Below are positions 41,523-53,904 of a stretch of 64,000 bases of DNA, in pieces (position 1 is the stretch's first letter; every line of letters starts with the position of its first letter). The notes under the pieces were generated by a model. The model worked only from the letters and a program-made list of their open reading frames with translations. It did not search any database and was not told where the DNA came from. This stretch comes from Flectonema sp. DT1601 (taxonomy: Eukaryota; Euglenozoa; Diplonemea; Diplonemida; Diplonemidae): contig OZ025781.1 in NCBI GenBank assembly GCA_964019425.1, positions 186,001-250,000 on the forward strand, in the 5' to 3' direction. A program made the position numbers and the translations under genes.

Positions 41523-42670
41523 GAAAATTACAAAAAGAAGAAGAGGTTTGCAGCAGTATTTTATTTTCTCCTTAATATTGTTATTTACTATTGCAACAAA
41601 GAGAGGAGCAAAAAGAAAAAAGCTAAAAAGGTTTATATATAAAAAAATAACTAGAAAATGAAAACAGTTGCTGCTGTTAGGTTGTCGAAGGTGCCTAGCA
41701 GCAGCTTTTCATGTCTTCTTCTTTTCAGTTGCTTTTGATTTGTGTTCCACCAACTGCTAACTACTTCACAGTAGCAAGTGCAAAGCTAATGAAATTATAG
41801 CAATAAAGGACAGACAGAGAGTAACCTCCAATCTAACCGTTGTTCTATACGCAAGTTAATGGTCTAGAATAGTAGAGAAACTAAATGAGAGTTTTAAGGA
41901 ATGAATTCGTGGAAGAGATGTCACCAAGGATGTGGAAACGTTTGTCGAGTTACGTTTCCCTCATAAATAGTGTCTTCGCACGTAGTCTAGTCCTTCTTTA
42001 TTAATAAGCATCAACTTTCAGCTTTTCAACTTGCATAGCTTATTTAAGTGAATTAAGAATACCAACGTCAATTACTACACACTGTAGAATGTGTAGTAGT
42101 TTCAGGAGCCTTTTTAAAAATAATTGTAAGGGAAAAGTGACGGAAGAAAAAAAAAAAAAAAAAAAAAAAAAAAGAATTCTCGTTTTCAATAATCTCATTC
42201 CGTTCATCGCGACTTGAAAAGCATCGAAGATCAAAGTGGAAGCGAGCAACCCGCCGACAGAATGAATGTTTCCAGTCGCTGACATAACCAGAGATATCAC
42301 AAAAAACAGCTCGTTAATTACACGACAGCCGCCCTGAGAAAGATTTTAATACGAAAACAGTTAGAATATGAGTTTTGTTATATTAATCAGTATTAGCTAT
42401 ATTATCAAAAAAAAAAAAAGAAAAATAATAATAATTAGGGAAACTCTATACAATACCACATTAAAGTTTGTGAAACGTCAGATCACAACACAAAGGTTTT
42501 CGAAATGGACAGCCCCAGACATATCAATGGCTACTCGTAAAAGTGATAATTTTCATAACTAAATACCACTAGTACTCATATGAGGGTTTCAACACCCGAT
42601 TTATTTAATAATTAATAAAGAAAGAAAACAAGGAAGATACGAAGCCTACGTCATCCCATACCGAACAACA

Positions 42671-42705
<35 letters not shown>

Positions 42706-44096
42706 AATCGCCTAAGTGCAAATAGCATGGCAGGTCGAAGGAATTTGCTGTGCGCACAAAAAAAAAAAGACCACTTTAACATCTCATCCGATAAGATTAC
42801 AGAGGTCATCGTGAGGATAGACCTTAGGTTAATAAGATGGCTTTATTTTGACAGCCAGTTATCCACACGCTCGGCCGACCGAGAGAGAGTGTGATGCTGT
42901 CTTACATTACGCAGTCAGGCATTGCACCATCCCTCTCCCAGATCAGCATCTGGAAACAGGAGCACGAAGAGGAACGTTCAGCCTCAGCTGCTGTTTCGTG
43001 ATGTTGTGTAGCAGATTCCTACTTTCTTTTTTTTTTTTTGCTGTCCATTTTCGGAAACTTTTGTTTCAGTAACATTTACGGAATTTGCGGGTTTGCCCAA
43101 AAAAAAAATAAATAAATAAATAATCGTCAATCGGTATACATTAATAATATCGAGTTTTTTAATAATCAAAATACGTATTTACTAATCTGTAGGGAGTGGA
43201 GGTCATTTTATTGTTTTCTTTTTTCTCTTGCTGCGGTAGTAACGTAGCGTCCCCCCCACTTCCCCGTCAGAATTTTTAAAAAAAAAAAAAAAAAGAAGAA
43301 GAAGAAGAATTGGCTTTATCTTCAACTATACAAAAGATAATAATATAACAACTGTAATTTTTTGTTTGTGCACGAAACCCCGTGAACCGACTGATAACTG
43401 ATAAAGCTAAAGGAGGTTTACGTGTGCCGTCAACATTCTTTTTCGTTCTTACAATACTTTGTTAAATTCAAAAAAAAAAAAAAAAAGTATACATGGATAA
43501 CAACTCGTCACTAAAATAGATAGAATTCCTGAAGAATTGTGCAATTTATATTGTTTTTCTTTTTAAATTTTCCAATACAAAGAAAAAGGAAACACAACAC
43601 CATCCTTCCTGCACCAAAAGAGGCACATAGTTACTATCAATGATTATAAGTCATTGGGCAATAGCTAAGTCATCCAACAAGAAAGAAATCAGTCTTTTTT
43701 TTTTTTTTTTAAACCAACTAAACATAAGAAACGCTGGTACCTGTTCGAAGATATCAGGGGAGACTTGGTAAAAATAAATCAAGGTTTACACGCAATAAAA
43801 TGAACGAGGGGGAATATAGTGCGATACGAAAGGAGGGGTGGCTCTGATGGCAACATTTGATTACAAACAAAAATTAGTTAGAATACGATTTTATTAGATG
43901 AAAACCTTAAATAAAATTGTTAGAAACATAATCTGGGTGAAAATAAAAAAACACCAACAATCTACTTCAGGTATTAATACAACAATAACATCAGTTGACA
44001 TAACAAAAAACACTCGTATCACAAGTTAGGGAGAGAATATAGAAATATATGATGATTCACGTATCTAAAGAAAACAGTGAATGAAACACAATAATA
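41523..44096. other. Spacer 7: rearranged copy of spacer 6
   Basis: R3 41770-41985, A-run 42148-42174, R4 42190-42410, a long A-run of about 38 bases (42663-42701), R6 about 43229-43247, the displaced block at 43313-43470, R7 43710-43865 with the same internal insertion as spacer 6. Offset to spacer 6 is about 5.33 kb. No gene. Confidence 0.65.
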
Positions 44097-46574
44097 TTAG
44101 ACAGTTCTGTCGTGACGATTTTCAAGTTCTTCGTCTCCTTGTTCCTGAGATGATGATTTCCTACAACAACACATGTAAACAATAACAATAACAACTATTA
44201 CGAATACGCCAGAAAATATCGAAATCAGAAGTGTATTGCGAAGCTTCACATCGCTGTCATCACTGCTTTTCGCAGGAGCCGTAGAGACACCTGTCGCTGT
44301 GGTCGCATTAGGTGAAACCACAACGGTACCTGGCACCTTGTAAGTTCCAGCCTCAAATTCCACCCAATTAGTTGAAGCAGTCGAACTGAGTGCAGCAGTT
44401 TGCTGAAGTATCTGCAACTCTGTTGCAGCTGAGAATGGAGGCCAGAAAGGCAACACATGATCAGCATAAACAGGAAGAAATTCATCCGAAATAGAAGCGC
44501 TCGGATCAGAGAAGAAAGCAGCTAAACTGAATGAAAGCGCGGCGTTAGTTCTCGTGATTGGAGTCAGTGGCTTGTTCACGTTGTTGTTGGCGCCGGTAGC
44601 AACCCAAGATTTCCACTGTAAAAATGGTCCATTTGTAGCAGAACTTACTCTGTGCTTTTCTCCATAAACACCACCAGCAGTGACAACTGTTACGGCACTA
44701 GCCTTCCTAAGGAGCTTCACAGCAAGGGAACACGCACTTCCACATGCTCCGAGTGAAAATAGTTTTATGGTTGCGAATCCCTTCGTAGGTACACTAATCT
44801 GCTCATTCGCTGCAAAGTTACACTGAGCATACATCGCAGTGTTTTTCGCTTCAAGCAGCGAGTCGGAGAGAGAAACAATCTTTGGAACCACAAACACTTC
44901 AGGTGATCCAGCAGCCCTGCTCTTCTTCGGAGGGTTTTTAAAGGCCTCACTCAACTTAGCTTGTGCCTGCTGCATGTTTGTACTGGCCAAAGGTTCGTTG
45001 TATAAGCTTTCCCCGTTAGAAACAAGCAACGCGTTGTAGTTTTCACCACCAACCACAGCAGATTGTATCAAACTGATGTATCCCTTAGTGAAGTCAGTGA
45101 GGTGGTATTCAGAAGCACCCTTAGTGGAAGCAGCACTTGCAGGTGAGATACGGAAATCGCTTCTCGTCCTCGATGTGCCCCTGAGTCCTGCAGGGTATTG
45201 GAGCTTCGGAGTGAAGTACTCAATCGCCGTGTAGGCCAAAATCTGAAATCCACCACCGTTACCACGGACGTCCAGGATCAATTCTGTGATTCTCGGGGAA
45301 AACGCAATCGCATAATCACTGCAAGCCTCAATAACTTTTAAAAATCTGAAGAGGACTTTATTTTCATCACAACCCTGTAAGTTGGCGGTGCTAGGGGAAA
45401 ACGTTCCGATGTACAAGTACATTACTGGCTTTGCGTTGGTTTCGAATGAGCTGCACACAATATTCGGTTGGTTGGTATTTTGTGGATATTGAGCAACTAT
45501 CTTACCCTGATTCCAGAGATCTGAAGGAGCAAGCTGCTGAACTGATCTTTTGGACACGTGTTCCTGTTCCTTCTTTGCAGATGCAGCCTTGTCAGCCTTG
45601 TCAGCGTTGTGAAGATCTCTCGCAATGTCTGAAAGTGGATTAGGAGGAAAGTTAGGTCCGGAGTTCACTTCAGGACTTTTATGAATACCTGCCCTCTGAT
45701 CAGCGATAGGAGGAATTGGTTTATATGCCTCTCTGTTCTGCCTGATGTGAGTAATGTCGTTAGGGGTCACTGGTGCTTCCTGTACCTGAGCACCTCTCAC
45801 AGTCGCTGCTGGACGGTTACCAGCAACTATGACAGCGGTTGTTAACTGTTGTTCTGATCTTCCAGCGTAGATTGGAAGGGTGTGAGACGTACCAGCAACA
45901 GTTATTTGCATTGTGGTGGCCTGGTATCCAAACCCGGTTGAAGATATACCTGCAGCGTTAGGGTTGTTTAGATATTCATTAAGGTCTGCGCCATTAGACT
46001 TCGAAGTGCCGTTGTCACCAAGCAACTTTGATAAAGAGGCCACTGCTGGCTGTCCGTTGATTGCAGTTACGACGTTGCCAACCTGAACACTGCTCCACGT
46101 CTGTCCCTGAGAATAGGCAGTGAAAAGGACATGGCGTTCCCTGATGAAAATAACTTGCTGTCCATTATCCATTCTTGATCCGAATACAAAAGGAATAGAT
46201 AACTCAGCAAAGTACCCCGATGGTGGAGAGTAAGCAGTATGCCCGTCTTGCAACTTTAAGAAGAGTTGAGCCATTGAAGCTTGAAATTGGAAATCACTAT
46301 TCCACTGTTGAGTAGAGAACTGTTGAAGAGAACCCTTCAAGTTAACCTTTCCAATCACAGATGGGTCTGTTGATAGAGCGATGTCAGTTCCATGGTAAAA
46401 CTCAACCATCTCAAGCGCTGCTTTTGTCGCTTCCGTCACAGTTGCTTGATCCACCGGAACAGTGTTGTAACAGTCAAAGATTTCACTAGCTCTGTAGTAG
46501 TAAAAGTTATCTATCAGCCGCCCCTGCAAATTACATTGCGACACCGCCAGCAGGTTTATCATTGAGAGTAACAT
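44097..46574 (-). CDS. Gene 8: membrane-anchored S41/CPAF-like serine peptidase, duplicate of gene 7
   Basis: 825 residues, very close to gene 7 through the catalytic region (CGSACSL, FLQWKSW, AYSPPSGYFAEL, IRERHVLF, GNVV). Differences include GGVYGEKHRV for GGVSGEKHRV, AATVRGAQ for AATARGAQ, GPNFPPNP for GPNLPPNP, and a nine-residue longer stalk (VVSPNATTATGVSTAPAKSS). TM ~780-801; the tail ends ENRHDRTV, as in genes 3 and 5 rather than gene 7, another sign of exchange. Upstream ATG at 46613 (MNPQ). Confidence 0.88.
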   Translation of the reverse strand: MLLSMINLLAVSQCNLQGRLIDNFYYYRASEIFDCYNTVPVDQATVTEATKAALEMVEFYHGTDIALSTDPSVIGKVNLKGSLQQFSTQQWNSDFQFQASMAQLFLKLQDGHTAYSPPSGYFAELSIPFVFGSRMDNGQQVIFIRERHVLFTAYSQGQTWSSVQVGNVVTAINGQPAVASLSKLLGDNGTSKSNGADLNEYLNNPNAAGISSTGFGYQATTMQITVAGTSHTLPIYAGRSEQQLTTAVIVAGNRPAATVRGAQVQEAPVTPNDITHIRQNREAYKPIPPIADQRAGIHKSPEVNSGPNFPPNPLSDIARDLHNADKADKAASAKKEQEHVSKRSVQQLAPSDLWNQGKIVAQYPQNTNQPNIVCSSFETNAKPVMYLYIGTFSPSTANLQGCDENKVLFRFLKVIEACSDYAIAFSPRITELILDVRGNGGGFQILAYTAIEYFTPKLQYPAGLRGTSRTRSDFRISPASAASTKGASEYHLTDFTKGYISLIQSAVVGGENYNALLVSNGESLYNEPLASTNMQQAQAKLSEAFKNPPKKSRAAGSPEVFVVPKIVSLSDSLLEAKNTAMYAQCNFAANEQISVPTKGFATIKLFSLGACGSACSLAVKLLRKASAVTVVTAGGVYGEKHRVSSATNGPFLQWKSWVATGANNNVNKPLTPITRTNAALSFSLAAFFSDPSASISDEFLPVYADHVLPFWPPFSAATELQILQQTAALSSTASTNWVEFEAGTYKVPGTVVVSPNATTATGVSTAPAKSSDDSDVKLRNTLLISIFSGVFVIVVIVIVYMCCCRKSSSQEQGDEELENRHDRTV

Positions 46575-46890
46575 TTTATTTAGAAAACTGATGATGAGAA
46601 GTTGTGGATTCATCGTATTGACTGGATGGGTAACTATTTGTGGTATCGACTTAGTACGAATAAGATAGAGTGTTGATGTCCTGGAAAAGACAGAGTGTTG
46701 ATGTCCTGGAAAAGAAAAGTATCAATCAATTTAGTGACTAACATTAAAAAACCAACACAGCCCAGCAGGTAGCTGTCGGGATAACGGAGTTAGTTGTTCA
46801 ACGCCTGGGCTCCCTGTTGAGGGAAGTCATCCGACGATAGAGTTGTTCAGTTATCCATATAACAGAAATTTATCTTTACGGTGTGAAGTC
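46575..46890 (-). promoter_or_regulatory. Leader block of gene 8 (type A, with local duplication)
   Basis: The acceptor region is duplicated: GAGTGTTGATGTCCTGGAAA occurs at about 46668 and again at about 46693, giving two adjacent pyrimidine-tract/CAG sites. The distal part ends at about 46890 without the TATATTGTTCAAGCG element. Confidence 0.6.
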
Positions 46891-48883
46891 ATCGTGAAGG
46901 TCAAAATTAGTAGTATTTCCCCATAAATATGGGTAGGGTTCCCAAATTTGCCGATAGCAGCAGCTTTTCATGTTTTTTTTCCCCCTCCTCCGCCTTCAGC
47001 TTCTTTTGATTTGTGTTCCACTAACTGCTAACTACTTCACAGTAGCAAGTGCAAAGCTAATGAAATTATAGCAATAAAGGACAGACAGAGAGTAACCTCC
47101 CATCTAACCGTTGTTCTATACGCAAGTTAATGGTCTAGAATAGTAGAGAAACTAAATGAGAGTTTTAAGGAATGAATTCGTGGAAGAGATGTCACCAAGG
47201 ATGTGGAAACGTTTGTCGAGTTACGTTTCCCTCCTAAATGCTCTGTTGGTGTGGGTAGTTTCTACTTTCTTTTTTTCTTTCTTTTTATGTCCCCCAAGAA
47301 GAAAAAAAAAATCACAAGGGGGAAAGAGTGATGAACAAAAATCACTCATATTAGCAGTAATATATTTCATTGAATGCAACTTTAAGGTTAAAATAAAGAC
47401 GGCTAGTGAAACAAGATTGAGTGCTGTTCATTGACACTCTTCTAATTAGATGTTTTTAGGTGTGAAGTTGTTGAGTTTTTTTAAAATGATTAATAGAATA
47501 TGTGTCTCCGTAGTCGATTACAGTAACACCATTAGAGTTAATGAAGTATTGCAGCTGCAATATTGTGCTCATCAATAAATTAGTTGATAATCTGTGATAA
47601 GCTACTGAGAGATTCTTAGATTTGTTCCCCAAGTACATGACAGCTGCTTTGAGTACGAAAAGAGAACAGTTAAAATATAAGTTTTGTTATATTAGTCAGT
47701 AGTAGATCAGATAATCAAAATCAAATAAAATAATTCATTAGGACTACACTCCTTACCCATCCCTCTTCAGCGAAAGAGAGCAAGGAGGACACTGCGGTAT
47801 CAGGTACCTTCCTACAGGATTGAGTATAAGCTATTTATAAAATAATCGGACATCACGTCCTGTGTTTAAAAATTCTGACCTGAAGTGTGGGGTCATTGCG
47901 TTAAGAGAAAACCAAAACAATAAAATGACCTCCACTCCCCACAGATTACTAAATACGTATTTTGATTATTAATAAATACAAACTAATACAAGTCTTGGAG
48001 AACTCTAATGGATATTAATAAACACAGGACCTGATATCCGATTATTTTATATATGCAGAAACTCTTTTGCCAGGCTATCTTCAAGTAAAAGAATCGGCAA
48101 ACTTCACTTTTTTACTTTCTTACTCACACTTTTGTTTTGTTTGTGCGCAAACGGTGCAAAATCCTAAGTTACGCTGACACAATGCTCTTTCTACCGAACA
48201 ATCGGTTTGTTGGTACGTATTTAAAAAAAAAAAAAAAAAAAAAAAACATAACGGCGTCACTAAAATAGAAAGACTTCTGACGAATGTGACCACGAAAGAG
48301 GTACAATACAATAGTTGCCGTGGAAGTCAAAATTTTCTAACGACTAAACATAAGAAATAGTTGATACCTGTTCGAAGATATCAGGAGAGGGAGTGACATA
48401 AAATAGTAACAACTACTTCAGGTATTAATACAACATTAATATCAAAGTGTTTGACTGAAAATATAATTGAGCCTTTGATCTTGTTTAGTAATTCCTACGT
48501 ACAACGGATATAAAGAAATACCTACATAGTGCTTGGCGCTGCTAGTAAGAAGGTTAGAGGTCAGAAAACCATTGACGAACACACACAAAATACTTTTTTT
48601 CTTTTTTTAGAATTCGCTGAGACCGAATTAACGTAAAAGTTCTAAATTGCTTTGGTTTATTTTCAGCGACTAGAACAAAAAGTAAAAAAGGAAGAAAAAC
48701 TCGGAGGGCAAACGGAATTGTGAACTGTGACCTATCGGGTCAATTATACTTCCATCCATACAACGGTTTGTATGATAAAAATAAGAAACACTTGTATCAC
48801 AAGTTAGGGAGAGGAAATATAGAAATATAATTTTATGTTTATATACGTATCCGAAAGTAAACAGTGAAAGCTACACAAAGAGA
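46891..48883. other. Spacer 8: R3, R5 part, inverted block, R7
   Basis: R3 47045-47245 (with the splice-like pyrimidine tract at 46975-47040), a truncated R5 at 47740-47803, a block at 47914-48079 that is inverted relative to 61028-61193, R7 48335-48400. The plus-strand R3 frame here runs 92 codons (47156-47434). 48450-48883 shows no module. No convincing gene. Confidence 0.6.
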
Positions 48884-51355
48884 TTAACCTTTGCTGGAAC
48901 GGTACTCAAGTTCTTCGTCTCCTTGTTCCTGAGATGATGATTTCCTACAACAACACATGTAAACAATAACAATAACAACTATTACGAATACGACAGAAAA
49001 TATCGAAATCAGAAGTGTATTGCGAAGCTTCACATCGCTGTCATCGCTGCTGGAGGTACTTGCCCCAGTTGGGGCCGTAGTGGCCGCATTAGGTGAAAAC
49101 ACAACGGTACCTGGCACCTTGTAAGTTCCAGCCTCAAATTCCACCCAATTAGTTGAAGCAGTCGAACTGAGTGCAGCAGTTTGCTGAAGCATCTGCAACT
49201 CTGTTGCAGCTGAGTATGGAGGCCAGAAAGGCAACACATGATCAGCATAAACAGGAAGAAATTCATCCGAAATAGAAGCGCTCGGATCAGAGAAGAAAGC
49301 AGCTAAACTGAATGTCAGCGCGGCGCTAGTTCTAGTGATCAGTGTCAGTTGCTTGTTTACATTGTTTTCATCGGCGGTAGCGACCCAAGACTTCCATTCG
49401 TAAAATGGTCCATTTGTAGCAGAACTTACTCTGTGCTTTTCTCCAGAAACACCACCAGCAGAGACAATTGTTACGGCACTAGCCTTCCTAAGGAGCTTCA
49501 CAGCAAGGGAACACGCACTTCCACATGCTCCGAGTGAAAATAGTTTTATGGTTGCGAATCCCTTCGTAGGTACACTAATCTGCTCATTCGCTGCAAAGTT
49601 ACACTGAGCATACATCGCAGTGTTTTTCGCTTCAAGCAGCGAGTCGGAGAGAGAAACAATCTTTGGAACCACAAACACTTCAGGTGATCCAGCAGCCCTG
49701 CTCTTCTTCGGAGGGTTTTTAAAGGCCTCACTCAACTTAGCTTGTGCCTGCTGCATGTTTGTACTGGCCAAAGGTTCGTTGTATAAGCTTTCCCCGTTAG
49801 AAACAAGCAGCGCGTTGTAGTTTTCACCGCCAACCACAGCAGATTGTATCAAACTGATGTATCCCTTAGTGAAGTCAGTGAGGTGGTATTCAGAAGCACC
49901 CTTAGTGGAAGCAGCACTTGCAGGTGAGATACGGAAATCGCTTCTCGTCCTCGATGTGCCCCTGAGTCCTGCAGGGTATTGGAGCTTCGGAGTGAAGTAC
50001 TCAATCGCCGTGTAGGCCAAAATCTGAAATCCTCCACCGTTACCACGGACGTCCAAAATCAATTCTGTGATTCTCGGGGAAAACGCAATCGCATAATCAT
50101 TGCAAGCCTCAATAACTTTTAAAAATCTGAAGAGGACTTTATTTTCATCACAACCCTGTAAGTTGGCGGTGCTAGGGGAAAACGTTCCGATGTACAAGTA
50201 CATTACTGGCTTTGCGTTGGTTTCGAAAGAGCTGCACACAATATTCGGTTCATTGGTATTTTGTGGATATTGAGCAACTATCTTACCCTGATTCCAGAGA
50301 TCTGAAGGAGCAAGCTGCTGAACTGATCTTTTGGACACGTGTTCCTGTTCCTTCTTTGCAGATGCAGCCTTGTCAGCCTTGTCAGCGTTGTGAAGATCTC
50401 TCGCAATGTCTGAAAGTGGATTAGGAGGAAGGTTAGGTCCGGAGTTCACTTCAGGACTTTTATGAATACCTGCCCTCTGATCAGCGATAGGAGGAATTGG
50501 TTTATATGCCTCTCTGTTCTGCCTGATGTGAGTAATGTCGTTAGGGGTCACTGGTGCTTCCTGTACCTGAGCACCTCTCGCAGTCGCTGCTGGACGGTTA
50601 CCAGCAACTATGACAGCGGTTGTTAACTGTTGGTCATCCCTTCCAGCGTAGATTGGAAGGGTGTGAGACGTACCAGCAACAGTTATTTGCATTGTGGTGG
50701 CCTGGTATCCAGATGAGGTTGAAGATATACCTGCAGCGAATTGGTCTTTCAGGTATTCATTAAGGTCTGCGCCATTAGACTTCGAAGAACCATTGTCACC
50801 AAGCAACTTTGCTAAAGAGGCCACTGCTGGCTGTCCGTTGATTGCAGTTACGATGTCGCCAACCTGAACACTGCTCCACGTCTGTCCCTGAGAATAGGCA
50901 GCGAAAAGGGCAAGGTGTCCACTGATGAAAATAACTTGCTGTCCATTATCCATTCTTGATCCGAATACAAAAGGAATAGATAACTCAGCAAAGTATCCCG
51001 ATGGCAGAGTGTAAGAAGTATGCCCGTCTTGTAACTTTACGAAGAGTTGAGCCATTGAAGCTTGAAATTGGAAATCACTATTCCACTGTTGAGTAGAGAA
51101 CTGTTGAAGAGAACCCTTCAAGTTAACCTTTCCAATCACAGATGGGTCTGTTGATAGAGCGATGTCAGTTCCATGGTAAAACTCAACCATCTCAAGCGCT
51201 GCTTTTGTCGCTTCCGTCACAGTTGCTTGATCCACCGGAACAGTGTTGTAACAGTCAAAGATTTCACTAGCTCTGTAGTAGTAAAAGTTATCTATCAGCC
51301 GCCCCTGCAAATTACATTGCGACACCGCCAGCAGGTTTATCATTGAGAGTAACAT
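48884..51355 (-). CDS. Gene 9: membrane-anchored S41/CPAF-like serine peptidase
   Basis: 823 residues. A clear cassette recombinant: TLPSG from the gene 1/3/4 type joined to YFAEL and GSR from the gene 2/6/7 type, then ISGHLALF and GDIV. Private changes are LFVKLQDGHT (L to V just before His112), NGSSKS, NEYLKDQFAAG and NKQLTLITRTSAAL. The active site is GACGSACSL with Ser613; the following segment is FYEWKSW. Stalk VFSPNAATTAPTGASTSSS, TM ~779-800, tail ending EYRSSKG. Type B leader; ATG 51355 is the first in frame. Confidence 0.88.
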   Translation of the reverse strand: MLLSMINLLAVSQCNLQGRLIDNFYYYRASEIFDCYNTVPVDQATVTEATKAALEMVEFYHGTDIALSTDPSVIGKVNLKGSLQQFSTQQWNSDFQFQASMAQLFVKLQDGHTSYTLPSGYFAELSIPFVFGSRMDNGQQVIFISGHLALFAAYSQGQTWSSVQVGDIVTAINGQPAVASLAKLLGDNGSSKSNGADLNEYLKDQFAAGISSTSSGYQATTMQITVAGTSHTLPIYAGRDDQQLTTAVIVAGNRPAATARGAQVQEAPVTPNDITHIRQNREAYKPIPPIADQRAGIHKSPEVNSGPNLPPNPLSDIARDLHNADKADKAASAKKEQEHVSKRSVQQLAPSDLWNQGKIVAQYPQNTNEPNIVCSSFETNAKPVMYLYIGTFSPSTANLQGCDENKVLFRFLKVIEACNDYAIAFSPRITELILDVRGNGGGFQILAYTAIEYFTPKLQYPAGLRGTSRTRSDFRISPASAASTKGASEYHLTDFTKGYISLIQSAVVGGENYNALLVSNGESLYNEPLASTNMQQAQAKLSEAFKNPPKKSRAAGSPEVFVVPKIVSLSDSLLEAKNTAMYAQCNFAANEQISVPTKGFATIKLFSLGACGSACSLAVKLLRKASAVTIVSAGGVSGEKHRVSSATNGPFYEWKSWVATADENNVNKQLTLITRTSAALTFSLAAFFSDPSASISDEFLPVYADHVLPFWPPYSAATELQMLQQTAALSSTASTNWVEFEAGTYKVPGTVVFSPNAATTAPTGASTSSSDDSDVKLRNTLLISIFSVVFVIVVIVIVYMCCCRKSSSQEQGDEELEYRSSKG

Positions 51356-51665
51356 TTTATTTGAAGAACTGTTTAATAAAATACAGTAACAGTTCACAAC
51401 ATTCACAGATGTGTATTAATTACTTCAGACATCCATCCAAATCGTACGAATATCTGTGTTGATGTCCTGGAAAAGAAAAGTATCAATCAATTTAGTGACT
51501 AACATTAAAAAACCAACACAGCCCAGCAGGTAGCTGTCGGGATAACGGAGTTAGTTGTTCAACGCCTGGGCTCCCTGTTGAGGGAAGTCATCCGACGATA
51601 GAGTTGTTCAGTTATCCATATAACAGAAATTTATCTTACGATGTGAAGTCGCTTGAACAATATAA
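51356..51665 (-). promoter_or_regulatory. Leader block of gene 9 (type B)
   Basis: Type B start region and standard acceptor. The distal part is the variant with GACGATAGAGTTGTTCAG in place of GGCAATCGAATTGTTTAC, shared with genes 8 and 10 and the partial leader at 31035. Confidence 0.6.
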
Positions 51666-53904
51666 AAAATATTTATTTATAAAAACAGCCAAGTAAATGT
51701 CGTAGAAGACGACAGGTTTTCACCTTCCTCAGATATCAAAGAAATACTAAGGAATTTGCTTTCTCCGTATCTTTTTTTCTTATGTTTTTTTTTTCCCTTT
51801 CCAAGTGCAAGCTATCTACGACTGGAAGAACGATAGGCAATGAGCTGAACGTGTTCAATCCCAGGCGATGGTTCAAAAGGTATTCACGGCAATTCAGTAC
51901 TGGTTCCCTGCTTGTGATGTCATTCTCAGACATCTATTTCTTTTCCGTTGACGGTTCCCTTTATTATTCACAAGAGAGGAGCAAAGGATTTAAGGCAAAA
52001 AAGGTTTCAGAAAAACGCGAATGAAAACAACAACTGTTGTACGGTTCCCAAAGTTGCCGATAGCAGCAGCTTTTCATGTCTTTTTCCCCCTCCTCTGCCC
52101 TCAATTATTTTTGATTTGTGTTCCACCAACTGCTGACTACCTCACAGTAGCAAGTGCAAAGCTAATGAAATTATAGCAATAAAGGACAGACAGAGAGTAA
52201 CCTCCCATCTAACCGTTGTTCTATACGCAAGTTAATGGTCCAGAATAGTAGAGAAACTAAATGAGAGTTTTAAGGAATGAATTCGTGGAAGAGATGTCAC
52301 CAAGGATGTGGAAACGTTTGTCGAGTTACGTTTCCCTCATAAATACTCCGTAGGTGTGGGTATTTTCTACTTTTTTCTCTTTATGGTTGTTTTTCCGTCC
52401 CCCAAGAAGGAAAACGAAAAATCAAAAGAGACAAAGTGATTGGTAAAAACCATCTGTTTCCTTAGTTGAGTAGCCGAATTCAAGCTCCCGTAGTGATTAG
52501 AAAAAGAAAAAAAGGGAATTAAGAAAAAAGAAAAAAGAAAATCTTATTTTTAAATTATCTCATTCCGTTCATCGCGACTTTGCAAAGCATCAAAGATCAA
52601 AGTGGAAGCGAGCAACCCGCCGATAGAATGAAAGCTTCCAGTCGCTGACATAACCAGAGATATCATAAACCAAAGCACACAACAGCTCGTTAATTACACG
52701 AGCTGGCTGAGAAAGATTCTCAAGGGAACAGTTAGAATATGATTTTTGTTATATTAGTCAGTATTAGCTATATTAGAGGAGAGTTATCACAAATAAATAA
52801 ATAACCAAAATCAAAAGTATAAATTGTGGGATAAAAATTGAAAAAACTTAAATCCCTAAAAAAGCAAGGAAGACACTGCGGGATCACTTCCTGTCCAACT
52901 GGTCTGGATAAGACTATTAATAGATTCAGCTTCTCCCACACATCAACCAATTCCGTAGTGACGTGTCTAGTTATGAATAAGTTCTTCTTGATGCCTGAGG
53001 TACAATATCCATACACACAGTTGCCTTAGATACACAGATAGATTGATAAGGAAGTCCTATACATTGCGTACTGTGCATCGCTGATCATTAGGACTACACT
53101 CCTTACGCGAAAGGGAGCAAGGAGGACACTGCGGTATCAGACCTGTCCTACTCATCGTGTTTGCCCTTCTCAGCAAATGGACTGAATATGAGTTTGTTAT
53201 ATTACTTTGTTAGTAACAAAAAGACGTGTCGAATGATCTGAAGAGAGGGAGGATGGGAATCATTTATGTTATTGTATTCTCAGATAGACAGATAAGATAG
53301 ATAACGAAGTCCTATACATTGAGTACTGTGCATCGCCAGCAAACTAAAGAGAGCATCGGGTTAACTCTTTAGAGCCACGAGGACAACAGCAACGTAATTA
53401 GACCCCCAAATCTTATTAGGATGGTTTTATTATAGTTTCGGCTGACGGGGCATAATGAACACAGTATGCCTATTGTCAGCTTTCCACCTTGTCCGATTGT
53501 TGCCTAAGAAGTTAAAATCTTCTAACGATGAAACATAAGAAACGCTGATACCTGTTCGAAGATATCAGGGGAGGGGGGTGACTGAAAATAGTAACAACTA
53601 CTTCAGGTATTAATACAACATTAATATCAATGTATTTGACTGAAAAAATACAAGAAACACTTATATCACAAGTTAGGGAGAAACGTTGACAATATAAAAA
53701 CAGTAACAACTTTAGGTACTAAAAAATCAAAATTAATATCAAGTACTTGAGTATTTGATCAGAGAAATATGACAAGTTTACAAGAAAGCAAACACAAAAG
53801 GAAAAATTATGTTTTGTCGTCACTTGTATCACAAGTTAGGGAGAGAATATAGAAATATATGATGATTCGTATCTAAAGAAAACAGTGAATGAAACACAAA
53901 AAAA
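51666..53904. other. Spacer 9: R2, R3, R4, R5, R7
   Basis: R2 51830-51985, R3 52145-52350, R4 52550-52780, a drifted R5 at 52853-52915 and a better but internally deleted one at 53090-53157, R7 with hairpin 53545-53568. 51666-53080 is nearly identical to 56690-58035. No gene. Confidence 0.65.
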
